57,809 bases of DNA from SVEL01 sp045126215. GTDB taxonomy: Bacteria; Bacillota; Clostridia; Lachnospirales; Lachnospiraceae. Of this stretch, positions 42,811 through 52,274 are shown in pieces. The first letter of the stretch is position 1; the number at the start of each line of letters is the position of its first letter. Location of the stretch: positions 1 through 57,809 of the forward strand of contig JBGVOD010000042.1 of assembly GCA_045126215.1 (NCBI GenBank), read 5' to 3'. Under the pieces are notes generated by a model. It did no database searches and was not told the origin of the DNA. It saw only the letters and a list, made by a program, of their open reading frames with translations. The position numbers were made by a program, and so were the translations under genes.

Positions 42811-45105
42811 TTACTGTCCAAGCATTGATGCCAGATTACTCTGCTGGCTGTTAAGTGTAGACATCGCTTTTTCCATTGCAGCGAATTGTTTTTCGTACTT
42901 TTCTCTCATTTTTTCTACTTTTTCTTCCCAGCTCTTTATATCTTTTTTGTACTGATTATACTGTTTAGTCATCTGTTTATCATTATATACTGTATAAGCA
43001 CTGCTCAGTGATGATGATGCCATCTTTCCATTCAAATCTTTGTACAAATCTGATGTCAACTGACTAAAGAAGCTTATAAAAGTGTCAGGATCTGATGCTA
43101 TTGCAGCCCTGAGTTTATCTTCCTTACCTGAAACTACTGAATCGTCTGCATCACCGTCTATGTGATACAATCCTTTTTCATTTTCAGCTGCATTGAAATA
43201 TGCAAGTGTTTTTATACCAAATGATGCAAGATTGTATGAAGTTCCATCTACCTCATATGATCTTGTCATAGCATTTTTCATTGTGCTAATAATAGAGCTA
43301 AGAGTATCATCCTTACGAAGCGCTGCTGTTGTAAGCTTCTTTTCCCACTTTTCAATCTGCTTATCAGACATCTCATCTTCTTCTTCTTCAGTAAGTGGCT
43401 TATAATCTCCAGCAGATTCTGCATTATAGGCTTCTTCCATTCCCTTCATTACTTCATTGTATTCCTTGAAGAAGTCTTTCACAAGATTGTATATACCATC
43501 TACATCATTTGATGTGGTAATAGTTATTTCTTCATCCTCTGCTGTCACAGCATTTGCTGTAATAGTAAGACCGTTTATTGAGAAATTATTACTACTTGAT
43601 GTAAACTCTGCACCATTTAGATAAATCACGGCATCTGAGCCTTCTATTCTTGTTGCACTAGTAGATGATGAATCAAGTCCAAGTTTTGTTTTAAGTGCAG
43701 CAAGTTCACTCTTTTCTGCATCACTTGCACTATCTCCAAGCTTTGAAAGTTCATCATACCTTTCATAGTCAGCCACAACATTTTTGGCACTTTCAAGCTT
43801 TTCATTATATTTATCAACTATTAAGCTAAATTCACTACTTGAATAATCAAACTTATCTGTTCCAAGATATGTTTCCTTTTCTGTAACAGACTTTGACATA
43901 TTTTCAGTAATCTCATTTATTTTTTTATCATTATCTTCATTTGCTGTCTTAAGTGCTTCATTTTCAGATTCAAGCACAGTTATCTTTGCGTTTCTGTCAT
44001 CCTCAATAACTTTTACCTTATCCTTAAATGCATCGCTTTCAGATGAACCAACTGCTGTCTTGATATCATTAAACCTGTCTCTCTTATCTGTCATCGTCTT
44101 TAAAGCTTCTTCCATATCGGAAATTTCTTTCTCCAGCGCTGCCTTTTTCTCATCATCTGTCTCTTTTGACAATTCATCTTTCTTCTCATCGATTGATTTC
44201 TGCTGATTAGTAATATTTTCTGACAGTTTTGTCATCAATTCATCTTTATCAGCGTCTGACATATTTGCAAAGGAAATATCTTCTTTATGAAGTGTTATAT
44301 TGGAATTATTTTCGTTTATCTTTGTATTGTTGCTATTAGTATTTGACTGAATATCTTTCTTCATTGAAGATAAAATACTGTTTAAATACTCATCTTTTGC
44401 TAGATTTGTAATATAATCAGGATCTGTTGATGCATTATTTATGTATTCCTTGTATGAAGAAATATCCTTTGAAGATACATTGTATATACCCATGTTCTTT
44501 AAAAGCGTATTTCCCAAATCATTATTTCCACTAAGAGAAAAATCTGCACTAGCTCCGCTTTCCTTAGAACTAATGAAGAATCTCTGATTTATTGTATCAA
44601 AGCTTGCATTAAGACCCTTTTCCTTTAACTGTGTTGTAAACTGTGTAATAGTCATATCCGACGTAACATCTATGAAGCTGTCCTTACCATTCACACTTAC
44701 ATTAATACGTGTGTCGCTTGTTACACCAAATTCTGACATCTTTGAATCCGCTGTGTAGCTTCCGTCAAGTCTTGCACCTGTCAGATAGCCTGACTTTGCA
44801 AGTTGTGTAATCTTAAGCGATTGCGTACCATTAACAGCTGTTGAACCAGCAGTTACCGAAGCCTTTGTACTTGATACCTGTGATGCTTTCTTGGCATAGT
44901 TTGCCGAAAATCTAAGAGAGCTTAATTTTCCGCTAAACAAATTGTATATCTTTGTATTCATAGATTTCCAGGCATCCTGTTTATACTCAAGAGTTTTCTG
45001 GTTTCTATAAATATTATCTTTCTTTTCACTATACGCAGACACCAGCTCCGTAATCATAGAATCCGTGTCCAGACCTGATATCATACCTGATAATTTAATT
45101 GACAT
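42811..45105 (-). CDS. fliD: Flagellar filament cap protein FliD, with a long coiled-coil insertion
   Basis: 764 residues, clearly longer than the usual 400-550. N-terminal FliD_N: MSIKLSGMISGLDTDSMITELVSAYS; C-terminal FliD_C: residues about 500-764 with KAYNEV-type FFKEYNEVMKGMEEAYN and QMTKQYNQYKKDIKSWEEKVEKMREKYEKQFAAMEKAM. The insert, roughly residues 235-460, is Glu/Asp/Lys/Ser/Asn-rich with long helical heptads (SIDEKKDELSKETDDEKKAALEKEI) and separates the D2/D3 head from its usual place. It caps the filament and helps flagellin insertion. Strong binding site (AAAGGAGAA) before ATG. Confidence 0.95.
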   Translation of the reverse strand: MSIKLSGMISGLDTDSMITELVSAYSEKKDNIYRNQKTLEYKQDAWKSMNTKIYNLFSGKLSSLRFSANYAKKASQVSSTKASVTAGSTAVNGTQSLKITQLAKSGYLTGARLDGSYTADSKMSEFGVTSDTRINVSVNGKDSFIDVTSDMTITQFTTQLKEKGLNASFDTINQRFFISSKESGASADFSLSGNNDLGNTLLKNMGIYNVSSKDISSYKEYINNASTDPDYITNLAKDEYLNSILSSMKKDIQSNTNSNNTKINENNSNITLHKEDISFANMSDADKDELMTKLSENITNQQKSIDEKKDELSKETDDEKKAALEKEISDMEEALKTMTDKRDRFNDIKTAVGSSESDAFKDKVKVIEDDRNAKITVLESENEALKTANEDNDKKINEITENMSKSVTEKETYLGTDKFDYSSSEFSLIVDKYNEKLESAKNVVADYERYDELSKLGDSASDAEKSELAALKTKLGLDSSSTSATRIEGSDAVIYLNGAEFTSSSNNFSINGLTITANAVTAEDEEITITTSNDVDGIYNLVKDFFKEYNEVMKGMEEAYNAESAGDYKPLTEEEEDEMSDKQIEKWEKKLTTAALRKDDTLSSIISTMKNAMTRSYEVDGTSYNLASFGIKTLAYFNAAENEKGLYHIDGDADDSVVSGKEDKLRAAIASDPDTFISFFSQLTSDLYKDLNGKMASSSLSSAYTVYNDKQMTKQYNQYKKDIKSWEEKVEKMREKYEKQFAAMEKAMSTLNSQQSNLASMLGQ

Positions 45106-45144
45106 AATATCTTCTCCTTTCTATCCTCTGTTTCTACGTACGTC

Positions 45145-45552
45145 TTACAGTTTCGTGTCTACCATAATACCCGCAAGTTCCCATGCCTTTTCTATCATTT
45201 CAAGTGTTTCCTCTGCTGGATATTCTTTTATAACATCTTTTGTTTCATTATCAATTATCTTAATTGTCACTCTATTAGTACCTTCATGAATACCAAACTG
45301 GCAAGATGTGTTCGACATCTTTTTATTCAAATCTGATACTGCCTTTTTAATCTGTTCGTTATTATTTGTCTCTGCCTGTTTTCTCTCATCAGAAGAGCTG
45401 ATATCAATATTCTGCATATTGACTTTTGTAGTTTCCGGCTGAGACTTTACAGCCTTTTCCGGCTGAACATTCTGTACAGTCTGCTGTGGTTTTGCTGTAG
45501 CTGACTGTGATTGATATGTTGCTGAAACTGATTTAATTGATTCGATTGACAT
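45145..45552 (-). CDS. flaG: Flagellar protein FlaG
   Basis: 135 residues. N-terminal half is Gln/Ser/Thr-rich and disordered; the C-terminal half (KKMSNTSCQFGIHEGTNRVTIKIIDNETKDVIKEYPAEETLEMIEKA) is the FlaG domain, with the PxE/EIP-type turn YPAEETLEM. FlaG influences filament length. It is first in flaG-fliD-fliS and is preceded by a sigma-28 promoter about 90 bp upstream. Confidence 0.93.
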   Translation of the reverse strand: MSIESIKSVSATYQSQSATAKPQQTVQNVQPEKAVKSQPETTKVNMQNIDISSSDERKQAETNNNEQIKKAVSDLNKKMSNTSCQFGIHEGTNRVTIKIIDNETKDVIKEYPAEETLEMIEKAWELAGIMVDTKL

Positions 45553-45636
45553 ATGTCATACCTCCTTGTACATCTGTGATCACTGTTTGAACATCCCTGT
45601 TTAGTTAATATTTTTTCGCGAATTCTGTTACTTGAT

Positions 45637-45663
45637 ATATCGTCATTTTTATAAAAATGTTTA
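45637..45663 (-). promoter_or_regulatory. Sigma-28 promoter of flaG-fliD-fliS
   Basis: TAAA (45660-45663), 15-base spacer, GACGATAT (45637-45644), between csrA and flaG. Confidence 0.75.
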
Positions 45664-45754
45664 TAGCCGGTCAAAAAATAATACAAAAAAATTGCAAACT
45701 AATCGACCAGCTACCTATTTACTTATAATTAATTTTTAATCTTATAATGATTTT

Positions 45755-45967
45755 CTATAATCCCTTAAGTGCATTGAATGCAGACACATCTGATGATGCT
45801 TTATTTGCCTCCTGAATCTGTAAATATACTTCCTTTCTATATACAGGAACAGACTTTGGAGCCGATATTCCAACCTTCACCTGATCTCCCTTTACTTCAA
45901 GTATCGTTATTTCAATATTGTTGTTGATAACGATAGCTTCATCTTTTTTTCTTGATAACGCTAACAT
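45755..45967 (-). CDS. csrA: Carbon storage / flagellin translation regulator CsrA
   Basis: 70 residues from the ATG at 45967 (AAGGAGGG upstream); a GTG three codons earlier overlaps the fliW stop and its spacing is poor. MLALSRKKDEAIVINNNIEITIL-type start and VKVGISAPKSVPVYRKEVY are the full CsrA fold with the GISAP turn and the Arg of the RNA-binding edge. CsrA dimer binds GGA hairpins, represses flagellin translation and is antagonised by FliW, encoded 1 bp upstream. The presumptive target hairpin is in the flagellin leader at 41733-41792. Confidence 0.97.
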   Translation of the reverse strand: MLALSRKKDEAIVINNNIEITILEVKGDQVKVGISAPKSVPVYRKEVYLQIQEANKASSDVSAFNALKGL

Positions 45968-45968
45968 A

Positions 45969-46424
45969 TTACTCACCCTCCTTGTTCGATTTTAAAATAT
46001 CGTATATAGGGTACTTCACTAAATACTTCTCATCCTCCACAATTAACTGCGCTGCCTTTAGATTGTCCACATTTATTATAATTGGTGCCTTTAGATTTGA
46101 TGTCATTTTTGTAGTATCTGAAGGTACAGTTATTGTTGTAAGAACCAAGATTTCAGAATCTTCTTTTATCATTAGTGGTTTTAAGAGTTCGTCCTCTATC
46201 TCAGGATTATATGTTTCATCTACAATAAGAGGATCAATTACTGGCATAGCAAATGCTGGTTCATCCACAGACTGTAGCCATGAAATTTTTTTATTGTCAT
46301 CCTCTTCATCGTGAATAAGTAAAAATCCTTTCAAATCAGGAAATCCTATAATTCCCTGTTCAAATTTAATTAACTTTTCTTCTACTACTTCCACTTCTCC
46401 AAATAAATTTGTTGTTATTGTCAT
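45969..46424 (-). CDS. fliW: Flagellar assembly factor FliW
   Basis: 151 residues. FEQGIIGFPDLKGFLLIH near the N-terminus, then KISWLQSVDEPAFAMPVIDP and VTTITVPSDTTKMTSNLKAPIIIN, ending in YPIYD, are family landmarks. FliW binds CsrA, or flagellin; free flagellin titrates FliW and CsrA then represses. It lies 1 bp before csrA, so the partners are coupled, and 98 bp after flgL's stop. Confidence 0.96.
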   Translation of the reverse strand: MTITTNLFGEVEVVEEKLIKFEQGIIGFPDLKGFLLIHDEEDDNKKISWLQSVDEPAFAMPVIDPLIVDETYNPEIEDELLKPLMIKEDSEILVLTTITVPSDTTKMTSNLKAPIIINVDNLKAAQLIVEDEKYLVKYPIYDILKSNKEGE

Positions 46425-46454
46425 TGTAAAACCGCCTTCCTATCTATATTCATT

Positions 46455-46487
46455 AGGATTGTGAAAGTACGAAGTACGTAACAATCC
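46455..46487. repeat. 33-bp palindromic repeat, copy 2
   Basis: Matches the copy at 35505-35537 at 29 of 33 positions; here the outer arms GGATTGT/ACAATCC pair perfectly around AGTACGAAGTAC, making a stronger hairpin than copy 1. It lies in the flgL-fliW spacer. Because it is between co-directional genes with no U-run it is not an ordinary terminator. Confidence 0.75.
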
Positions 46488-46522
46488 GTTTAATCTTATA
46501 ATTAATAAAATATTATTAGTCC

Positions 46523-48001
46523 CTATAGAAAATCAAGTAAAGTATTCTGAACTACTTTTGCTGCTGCTGCCAAAGATGCATCATACACTGCTGATGCCGC
46601 CTTGAATTCCACTGCAACCTGAGTAACATCTACCTCTTCATTTGAACTCTTAAGTTCTTTTACACTAAGTTTCTGTGCACTTAATCTTTCTTCATTTAAA
46701 TTAAGTCGAACCATTCTTGCACCAATATCAGAAAGCTCATTATTTAGCACCTGCTGATGTCCCTGATAATTTCCAATATTCTTAGAAAATACTTTACCCA
46801 TATTTTCATTTGCATATGAAAGTTCAAGATTAGCTGCTGTAAGCATTGAATTAAGCATCGTCTTATCATTGTCATTTGTTGCTGATGCCAACTGATTGTT
46901 TATTTTATCAATCTTAGTCTGTGCTGTAAGCGCAGCTTCAACTGCATATATCATCTCATCAAGGTCACGAATCATATCGTGTTTCAAAACATCTTTCGCC
47001 TGTGTATTTACCTTAAGTGTCTGATTAAAATTAATTGTATAAAATATTTCCTGATTCTCTGACTTATAATCTATAGATTCATTATACGACTTTGTTGCCA
47101 AATCGTAAATATTTTTTGTACAGTCAAAATAATGTTCCGGTCTTAAGTCCCCTTTATCAAATCCCGTTTTTTCATATGTTGCATCAAGTGTCCCACCATT
47201 TGAAAGGCTCTGATATATGGCATCTGAAATAAGTATTTCCCCTGTTTCCGGAACAAATACAGCTCCTGATGTAAATCTCTGATATACACTATTCCCGGCG
47301 GCATCAAAGACTTCCTTACTTCGAACTATAGGTGTAATCTCACTAACAGAACCATCTGCATTTGTAAGCTTAAGTGAATTAAGCGTATCTGTACCATCGT
47401 ATGCCAGCTTGATAACGTGAAATGTTTCATTTGTAACAGCTCTCTGATCTGCCATAGCAATGTTATTTACCGATATTCCTACTATTCTGTTCATGTTATC
47501 GACATCATCAGCCTTAAACGACTGATTTATCTGATATTTAATATTTTTATCATCTTCCTGGAATGTGAGAGTTGTATCCGTCTTATATCCTGTAAATAAT
47601 GTTCTGCCATTTAAATCTGCATCACCATCAGAAAACACCTGCTTTCTAAGCTGAATTAGTGTCGTCTTAAATGCTTCTCTTTCAGATACTGTATTATAAT
47701 CATTTACACCCTGGTTGCAGTATGTGATAATATCTTCAAGAACATCATTGATGCTTTCTAGTGCATCATCTGTACATTCAAGCACCGATCTGGCATCCGG
47801 TACATTTTTTTCAAGATACTGACATACTTCGTTGTATGTTGAACGTAACCTAAGTGCTCTTACCGCTACAATAGGGTCATCTGAAGGTCTTTGAATCTTC
47901 TTTTCTGTTGCAAGTTGAGTATTTAGCTTATCAGTCTGAATTTTATTATTATTAATATTATACAAGGAGTTATTTACCATCATACTGTTTGTAATTCTCA
48001 T
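46523..48001 (-). CDS. flgL: Flagellar hook-filament junction protein FlgL
   Basis: 492 residues, longer than the classic ~300. MRITNSMMVNNSLYNINNNKIQTDKLNTQLATEKKIQRPSDDP-type N-terminus (flagellin-like D0/D1: RPSDDPIVAVRALRLRSTY) and a flagellin-type C-terminus (VEFKAASAVYDASLAAAAKV). Central extra region resembles a D2-type domain. FlgL joins the filament to the hook with FlgK. AAAAGGAGG precedes the ATG. Read with the two flgK genes upstream. Confidence 0.93.
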   Translation of the reverse strand: MRITNSMMVNNSLYNINNNKIQTDKLNTQLATEKKIQRPSDDPIVAVRALRLRSTYNEVCQYLEKNVPDARSVLECTDDALESINDVLEDIITYCNQGVNDYNTVSEREAFKTTLIQLRKQVFSDGDADLNGRTLFTGYKTDTTLTFQEDDKNIKYQINQSFKADDVDNMNRIVGISVNNIAMADQRAVTNETFHVIKLAYDGTDTLNSLKLTNADGSVSEITPIVRSKEVFDAAGNSVYQRFTSGAVFVPETGEILISDAIYQSLSNGGTLDATYEKTGFDKGDLRPEHYFDCTKNIYDLATKSYNESIDYKSENQEIFYTINFNQTLKVNTQAKDVLKHDMIRDLDEMIYAVEAALTAQTKIDKINNQLASATNDNDKTMLNSMLTAANLELSYANENMGKVFSKNIGNYQGHQQVLNNELSDIGARMVRLNLNEERLSAQKLSVKELKSSNEEVDVTQVAVEFKAASAVYDASLAAAAKVVQNTLLDFL

Positions 48002-48016
48002 GTCTTATTCCTCCTT

Positions 48017-49498
48017 TTAGATTCCTGTTTCATTTATAAGTTTCTGGTATATTTCATTCATTACCTGAATAACTTTTGCAGACAAATTATATGCCTCTCT
48101 GTATTTTACAAGGTTCATAGCCTCTTCATCTGCATCTACACCCATAATTGAAAGTCTCTGGTTTTGTATAGTTAACTTTACATTGTCATAATTTGTTTCA
48201 AGGCTTCCTGCTTTCTTAGAATCAATCGCAATTTCTGTTACAATTGAATTCAAAAACTCAATAGCATTTCCACCTTCATAATCTTTTGCATTCTTTGTAT
48301 TTATCATCTCTTCCACAAGCTCATACTGTCCAATACCCTGATGAATATTTGCTGTAGTACAAAGCTTCGATGGATCATCTAAGAGTGCCTTATTCACTGA
48401 ATAAACACCATTAGCTGATTTTACGAATATAGGGTTATTTGCGCCACTGTCCCCATTCAAATCCATACCCTTTGCCTGTATATCATTGAATATCTTAGTA
48501 AATGTATCAAGAAATTCATTTACCTGATCAATATAGTATGGAATACCCTTATAATCTACAGGTTTTGAATTATTATTTCCAGCTTCCGGTACCCCGTTGT
48601 TTCCATCTCTTACTTCCATAAGTGCATATAGTCTGCCGTGAATATTCTCTGTCATTACATCGAATTCATCACCATATGCCCATTTTACGTCATATAAACC
48701 AACGGCATCCTGCTCATCAGCCAGTTCTTCTCTTGCAACTACCTTAAGTCCAAAATAATCGTAGTTGTTTACAAGAGTTTTATCTCCTATCTTTACATAG
48801 TATTCTGACTTTCCATTATCATAGGTCACTTCATTAACAGTAATATCCACTATCTCTGATAATTCATCCATCAAAAGTGCTCTTCTGTCTCGAAGTTCAT
48901 TTGCATTTACTCCTGTAAGTTCAATTACATTTATCTGTTTGTTAAGTGTTGCCACCTGTTCTGCAATGGAATTAACCTTATCCACATAATCATTAATTTC
49001 TGCATTTATATCTTCCTGCTCAAGAACGAGATTTGTCTTAATCTGCTCCATATATCCAAGAAAGCTGCTGGCATAATTAAGAAATGTTACTCTTGATGTT
49101 ATTCCACCGGCATCTTTTGCGAGTGACTCTAATGCCTTAAACATATTTTCATATTCTACCGAAAATCCACTCTCATCACTATCATTAAAATAGTCTTCAA
49201 GCTGTTTCATATAGTAGTTTTTAGATGAATATTCTCCATATTTTGTCTGATTATTCCAGTACTTTATATCGTAATACTCATCTCTTGTTCTTGTTATCTC
49301 TGTTACCTCAACACCTGTACCTACAGCTCCAAATCTCTGGTACATACGGAGAGATTCTGTCGCCTGCTGTGTAGCCTGCTGTCTTGAATATCCTTTTGTA
49401 CGTTCATTTGAAATATTATTCGCTGTAACATTAAGCTGTGCATTTGCGGCATACAATCCGGATGTTCCTATTGTTAATCCAAAAAATGAATTAGGCAT
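48017..49498 (-). CDS. flgK: Flagellar hook-associated protein FlgK, short copy
   Basis: 493 residues. GLTIGTSGLYAANAQLNVTANNISNERTKGYSRQQ at the N-terminus (FlgK/hook rod-type), then VNEFLDTFTKIFNDIQAKGMDLNG and the C-terminal SIMGVDADEEAMNLVKYREAYNLSAKVIQVMNEI are FlgK marks. FlgK is the first junction protein on the hook. It lies between flgL and a longer FlgK-like gene, 20 bp from it. Either it or its neighbour is the principal FlgK. Confidence 0.9.
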   Translation of the reverse strand: MPNSFFGLTIGTSGLYAANAQLNVTANNISNERTKGYSRQQATQQATESLRMYQRFGAVGTGVEVTEITRTRDEYYDIKYWNNQTKYGEYSSKNYYMKQLEDYFNDSDESGFSVEYENMFKALESLAKDAGGITSRVTFLNYASSFLGYMEQIKTNLVLEQEDINAEINDYVDKVNSIAEQVATLNKQINVIELTGVNANELRDRRALLMDELSEIVDITVNEVTYDNGKSEYYVKIGDKTLVNNYDYFGLKVVAREELADEQDAVGLYDVKWAYGDEFDVMTENIHGRLYALMEVRDGNNGVPEAGNNNSKPVDYKGIPYYIDQVNEFLDTFTKIFNDIQAKGMDLNGDSGANNPIFVKSANGVYSVNKALLDDPSKLCTTANIHQGIGQYELVEEMINTKNAKDYEGGNAIEFLNSIVTEIAIDSKKAGSLETNYDNVKLTIQNQRLSIMGVDADEEAMNLVKYREAYNLSAKVIQVMNEIYQKLINETGI

Positions 49499-49517
49499 AT
49501 TCTCTCCTTTCTAGTTG

Positions 49518-51404
49518 TTATACGTTTCCAACTCTGTTAATCAATGTATCAAGCATATCCGCAACGGTTGTTATATATCTCGAAGATGCGCCATATGCAT
49601 TTTGAAATCTTATCATATTAGATAATTCTTCTTCTGACGAAACTCCCATTACAGACTGTCTCTTTGCATCAAGATCCTTTATAACAGATGTCTGATTTGT
49701 TGCAATCTGGTCATATATATATCCTTCATTTGCAAGAACACCTACCATTGCACTATAATAGTCATCAAAATCCTTCTTTGTTACATTATTTGGATCAAGA
49801 TTCAAGCTAGGTGAATCCCATCTCTCTAATATCTTGTTTGCCCTTTGTATATCTATATCTTCATTTGCTGTTGTAAATGGTATCAATTCATAATTATCAA
49901 CACACGCCTTATTCAACTCTATATTTCCAAGCGTGTACTTAGACTCAGTGCCAAACTCATTATACGGATTGTACACATAATATGTCTTTCCATCACTGCC
50001 CTGTACCTTTGTATATCTTTCTACATCACTTCTTGAGAACAACTCTGTACCAGGTGTCTTATTTTCATCGCATCCGAATGAACAACCATTTTCATCTTCC
50101 CCGATATTTAATATTTTAACTGTTGTTCCTGCATCAAGTGTTATTGTTGTATCACCAGTAAGCGCACCATACTGATCCGTTGCTGCACCTTGAAGCTTTG
50201 CTTTCAGCGCATCATCAAGCGTATTTACAACTGTTCCCTTAGGAATAGTCATAGATATTCCACCTGCAAATGTTTTATCTATAGTAGGACTAAGAATATC
50301 ATTTATACTAGTTACTATATGGTTTACCATCTGATCAAACAAAGCCTGCGCCTTTGAAATAACAGATGCTCCTATACCTTCATTATATGCCTGTACATCT
50401 TTCTGATATTGTTCATATGCAGCTACTCTTTCTGCATCAGTTGCAAAATCTGCATAATTTGGTTCACGAGGAATATCCTCATACGTAGCAGGATATCCAC
50501 CTCTGGCTATCAGTAATCCTTTTAGTTCACCTATATCATTATTTTTAGCCGTTGATGTTGAATCATTAACATTAAATACTGGTGTACCATCTATATGTGG
50601 CCATACCGGGGAAATATATGTAGAGTCATGCTCGCCATAAAGCATTGCTGACCCCATATGAAATACAGTATCTTTTCCTACAAAAGATGTTCCCTCAAGT
50701 CTTACTGTAACTACACCAAATTCATCTTCTACGTAATCAATCTTTGCAAGAGATGAAAGCTCATCAAGAAGCAAATCTCTTCTGTCTCTATAGTCTGATG
50801 CAGTTTCCACGCCTGCTGCTTCAATACTTTTTATCTTTTGATTTAATTCATATATTTTATCACCAATCTCGTTGATACGATCAATAGTGTTTTTTACCTT
50901 TTCATCAAGTGTCTGCTGATACGAAACAAGCTCACTATATACTGCATTTGCTCTCGTGAGAAATGCTTCAGCATTCATAATAAGCTCCGCTCTGCATACT
51001 GTACTATCAGGAGTCTTTGCCATCTCACTGATAGCTTCTTTCAAATCTTTTAGAGAATTCTGAAACTGTACCCCTTCCAATTCTCCAAGAATTGTATCCA
51101 CCTCTTCGGAGGCTCCTGACTTTGCACTATAAAAGGACTGTCTTCCGTAATTCTCTCTATACGCCTTATCCACAAGAATATCCCTGATATGTCTTGATTC
51201 AGCCGAGATTACACCTAATCCAAGCTGTTTAGTATTCACCTGTGTAAGACCAAGGTTAGCATAAGTCCCATCTACCATACCAGCCTGCTGTCTGACATAA
51301 CCTTTTGTATTAATATTTGATAAATTATGTGCTGTAGTATTAAGCGCATTCTGATTGGCCCTAAGTCCCGTTACGCCTGTATATATACTTGTCATAAGTG
51401 GCAT
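49518..51404 (-). CDS. flgK: Flagellar hook-associated protein FlgK, long copy
   Basis: 628 residues. SIYTGVTGLRANQNALNTTAHNLSNINTKGYVRQQ and the C-terminal SVMGVSSEEELSNMIRFQNAYGASSRYITTVADMLDTLIN establish a second FlgK. It keeps a longer central domain with a Cys pair (CSFGCDENKTPG) near residue 445. The first ATG is used; a second, three codons later, is possible. It is 20 bp upstream of the shorter copy and 30 bp after flgN, same operon. Confidence 0.92.
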   Translation of the reverse strand: MPLMTSIYTGVTGLRANQNALNTTAHNLSNINTKGYVRQQAGMVDGTYANLGLTQVNTKQLGLGVISAESRHIRDILVDKAYRENYGRQSFYSAKSGASEEVDTILGELEGVQFQNSLKDLKEAISEMAKTPDSTVCRAELIMNAEAFLTRANAVYSELVSYQQTLDEKVKNTIDRINEIGDKIYELNQKIKSIEAAGVETASDYRDRRDLLLDELSSLAKIDYVEDEFGVVTVRLEGTSFVGKDTVFHMGSAMLYGEHDSTYISPVWPHIDGTPVFNVNDSTSTAKNNDIGELKGLLIARGGYPATYEDIPREPNYADFATDAERVAAYEQYQKDVQAYNEGIGASVISKAQALFDQMVNHIVTSINDILSPTIDKTFAGGISMTIPKGTVVNTLDDALKAKLQGAATDQYGALTGDTTITLDAGTTVKILNIGEDENGCSFGCDENKTPGTELFSRSDVERYTKVQGSDGKTYYVYNPYNEFGTESKYTLGNIELNKACVDNYELIPFTTANEDIDIQRANKILERWDSPSLNLDPNNVTKKDFDDYYSAMVGVLANEGYIYDQIATNQTSVIKDLDAKRQSVMGVSSEEELSNMIRFQNAYGASSRYITTVADMLDTLINRVGNV

Positions 51405-51433
51405 ACCACTTCACCAATCCTTTCTGCGACTAT

Positions 51434-51949
51434 CTACTGTTTTGCATCAAATGCACCACTACCTGTTGATGTGTAACTTGTATTGTATGCATCTCTTCCA
51501 TAATTCGCTGTCTCAGGTTCCTGCATAGAACCCTGTAACAGATTCAAATCAAATTCAATAAGCTCCAGTGACTGGTTTATAAGACTCTTATTCAAGTCAT
51601 TTATAGCCACCATCTTCTTTACAGTTGCACTTATTTCATCATATATGAGTGACAACTGCTCCTGTTCCTTCTTCTGTCCCTTTAATAGGCCAATAATCAC
51701 CTTTACTGTAAGTGTTTTTGGATCCTTACAAAGAACTGTTCCTATATCAGTTACTATCTCCTCACGCTTTCTTTCAAGCTTTGTAATACGAGAAATAAAT
51801 GACTGCTCCGCTTCCGTTATCTTAGAAAGATACTCTACATCTCCCTTTACAATAACATTGGTTTTTTCTCCGGAAAGGATAATTAGGTCAAGATATTCTT
51901 TATTTTCTTCTTGCAATACAGAAATCAATTCTTCAACTAAACTAGCCAT
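51434..51949 (-). CDS. flgN: FlgN-like export chaperone
   Basis: 171 residues. MASLVEELISVLQEENKEYLDLIILSGEKTNVIVKGDVEYLSKITEAEQ-type start is the FlgN pattern: two long helices around a KTxxIIxGD turn. FlgN binds the C-termini of FlgK and FlgL for export. Followed by both flgK copies. A short disordered tail (YNTSYTSTGSGAFDAKQ) ends the protein. Confidence 0.9.
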   Translation of the reverse strand: MASLVEELISVLQEENKEYLDLIILSGEKTNVIVKGDVEYLSKITEAEQSFISRITKLERKREEIVTDIGTVLCKDPKTLTVKVIIGLLKGQKKEQEQLSLIYDEISATVKKMVAINDLNKSLINQSLELIEFDLNLLQGSMQEPETANYGRDAYNTSYTSTGSGAFDAKQ

Positions 51950-51968
51950 TTCCTACATCCTTTCCATC

Positions 51969-52241
51969 CTAGAATAAACCAAACTTCTCCATAAGTTTGT
52001 CTGCAAAATCTTCTCCAGCTACATCATATGTGCCATTTTCAATCTCTTTCTTAAACTTAGCAACTAAGTCTTCTCTCACATCCGGTGCATCTTTTACAGC
52101 CTGCTTTGCAACCTGAAGTTCTCTACCAAATGATGAGATTTCAACCTTATCAGATTTAGTTGTTTTGGCTGTAGCCTGAGTCTTAATCTTGCCATTGACA
52201 CCATAAATCTGTGATATCTGGTTGTATGCATCTATACGCAT
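51969..52241 (-). CDS. flgM: Anti-sigma-28 factor FlgM
   Basis: 90 residues. MRIDAYNQISQIYGVNG, then KSDKVEISSFGRELQVAKQAVKDAPDVREDLVAKFKKEIENGTYDVAGEDFADKLMEK is the FlgM pattern, including the sigma-28-binding DxRxDxVxxxxxxIxxGTY. FlgM inhibits SigD until it is exported. It is first in flgM-flgN-flgK-flgK-flgL and behind a sigma-28 promoter, giving feedback. AAAAGGAGG precedes the ATG. Confidence 0.96.
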   Translation of the reverse strand: MRIDAYNQISQIYGVNGKIKTQATAKTTKSDKVEISSFGRELQVAKQAVKDAPDVREDLVAKFKKEIENGTYDVAGEDFADKLMEKFGLF

Positions 52242-52274
52242 AGGAATCGCCTCCTTTTCTAGTTCTTGTATTAT

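Noticed and set aside
48017..51404. Split single flgK produced by frameshift
   Set aside because: Each frame has complete N- and C-terminal FlgK domains, its own start and binding site, so they are two genes.
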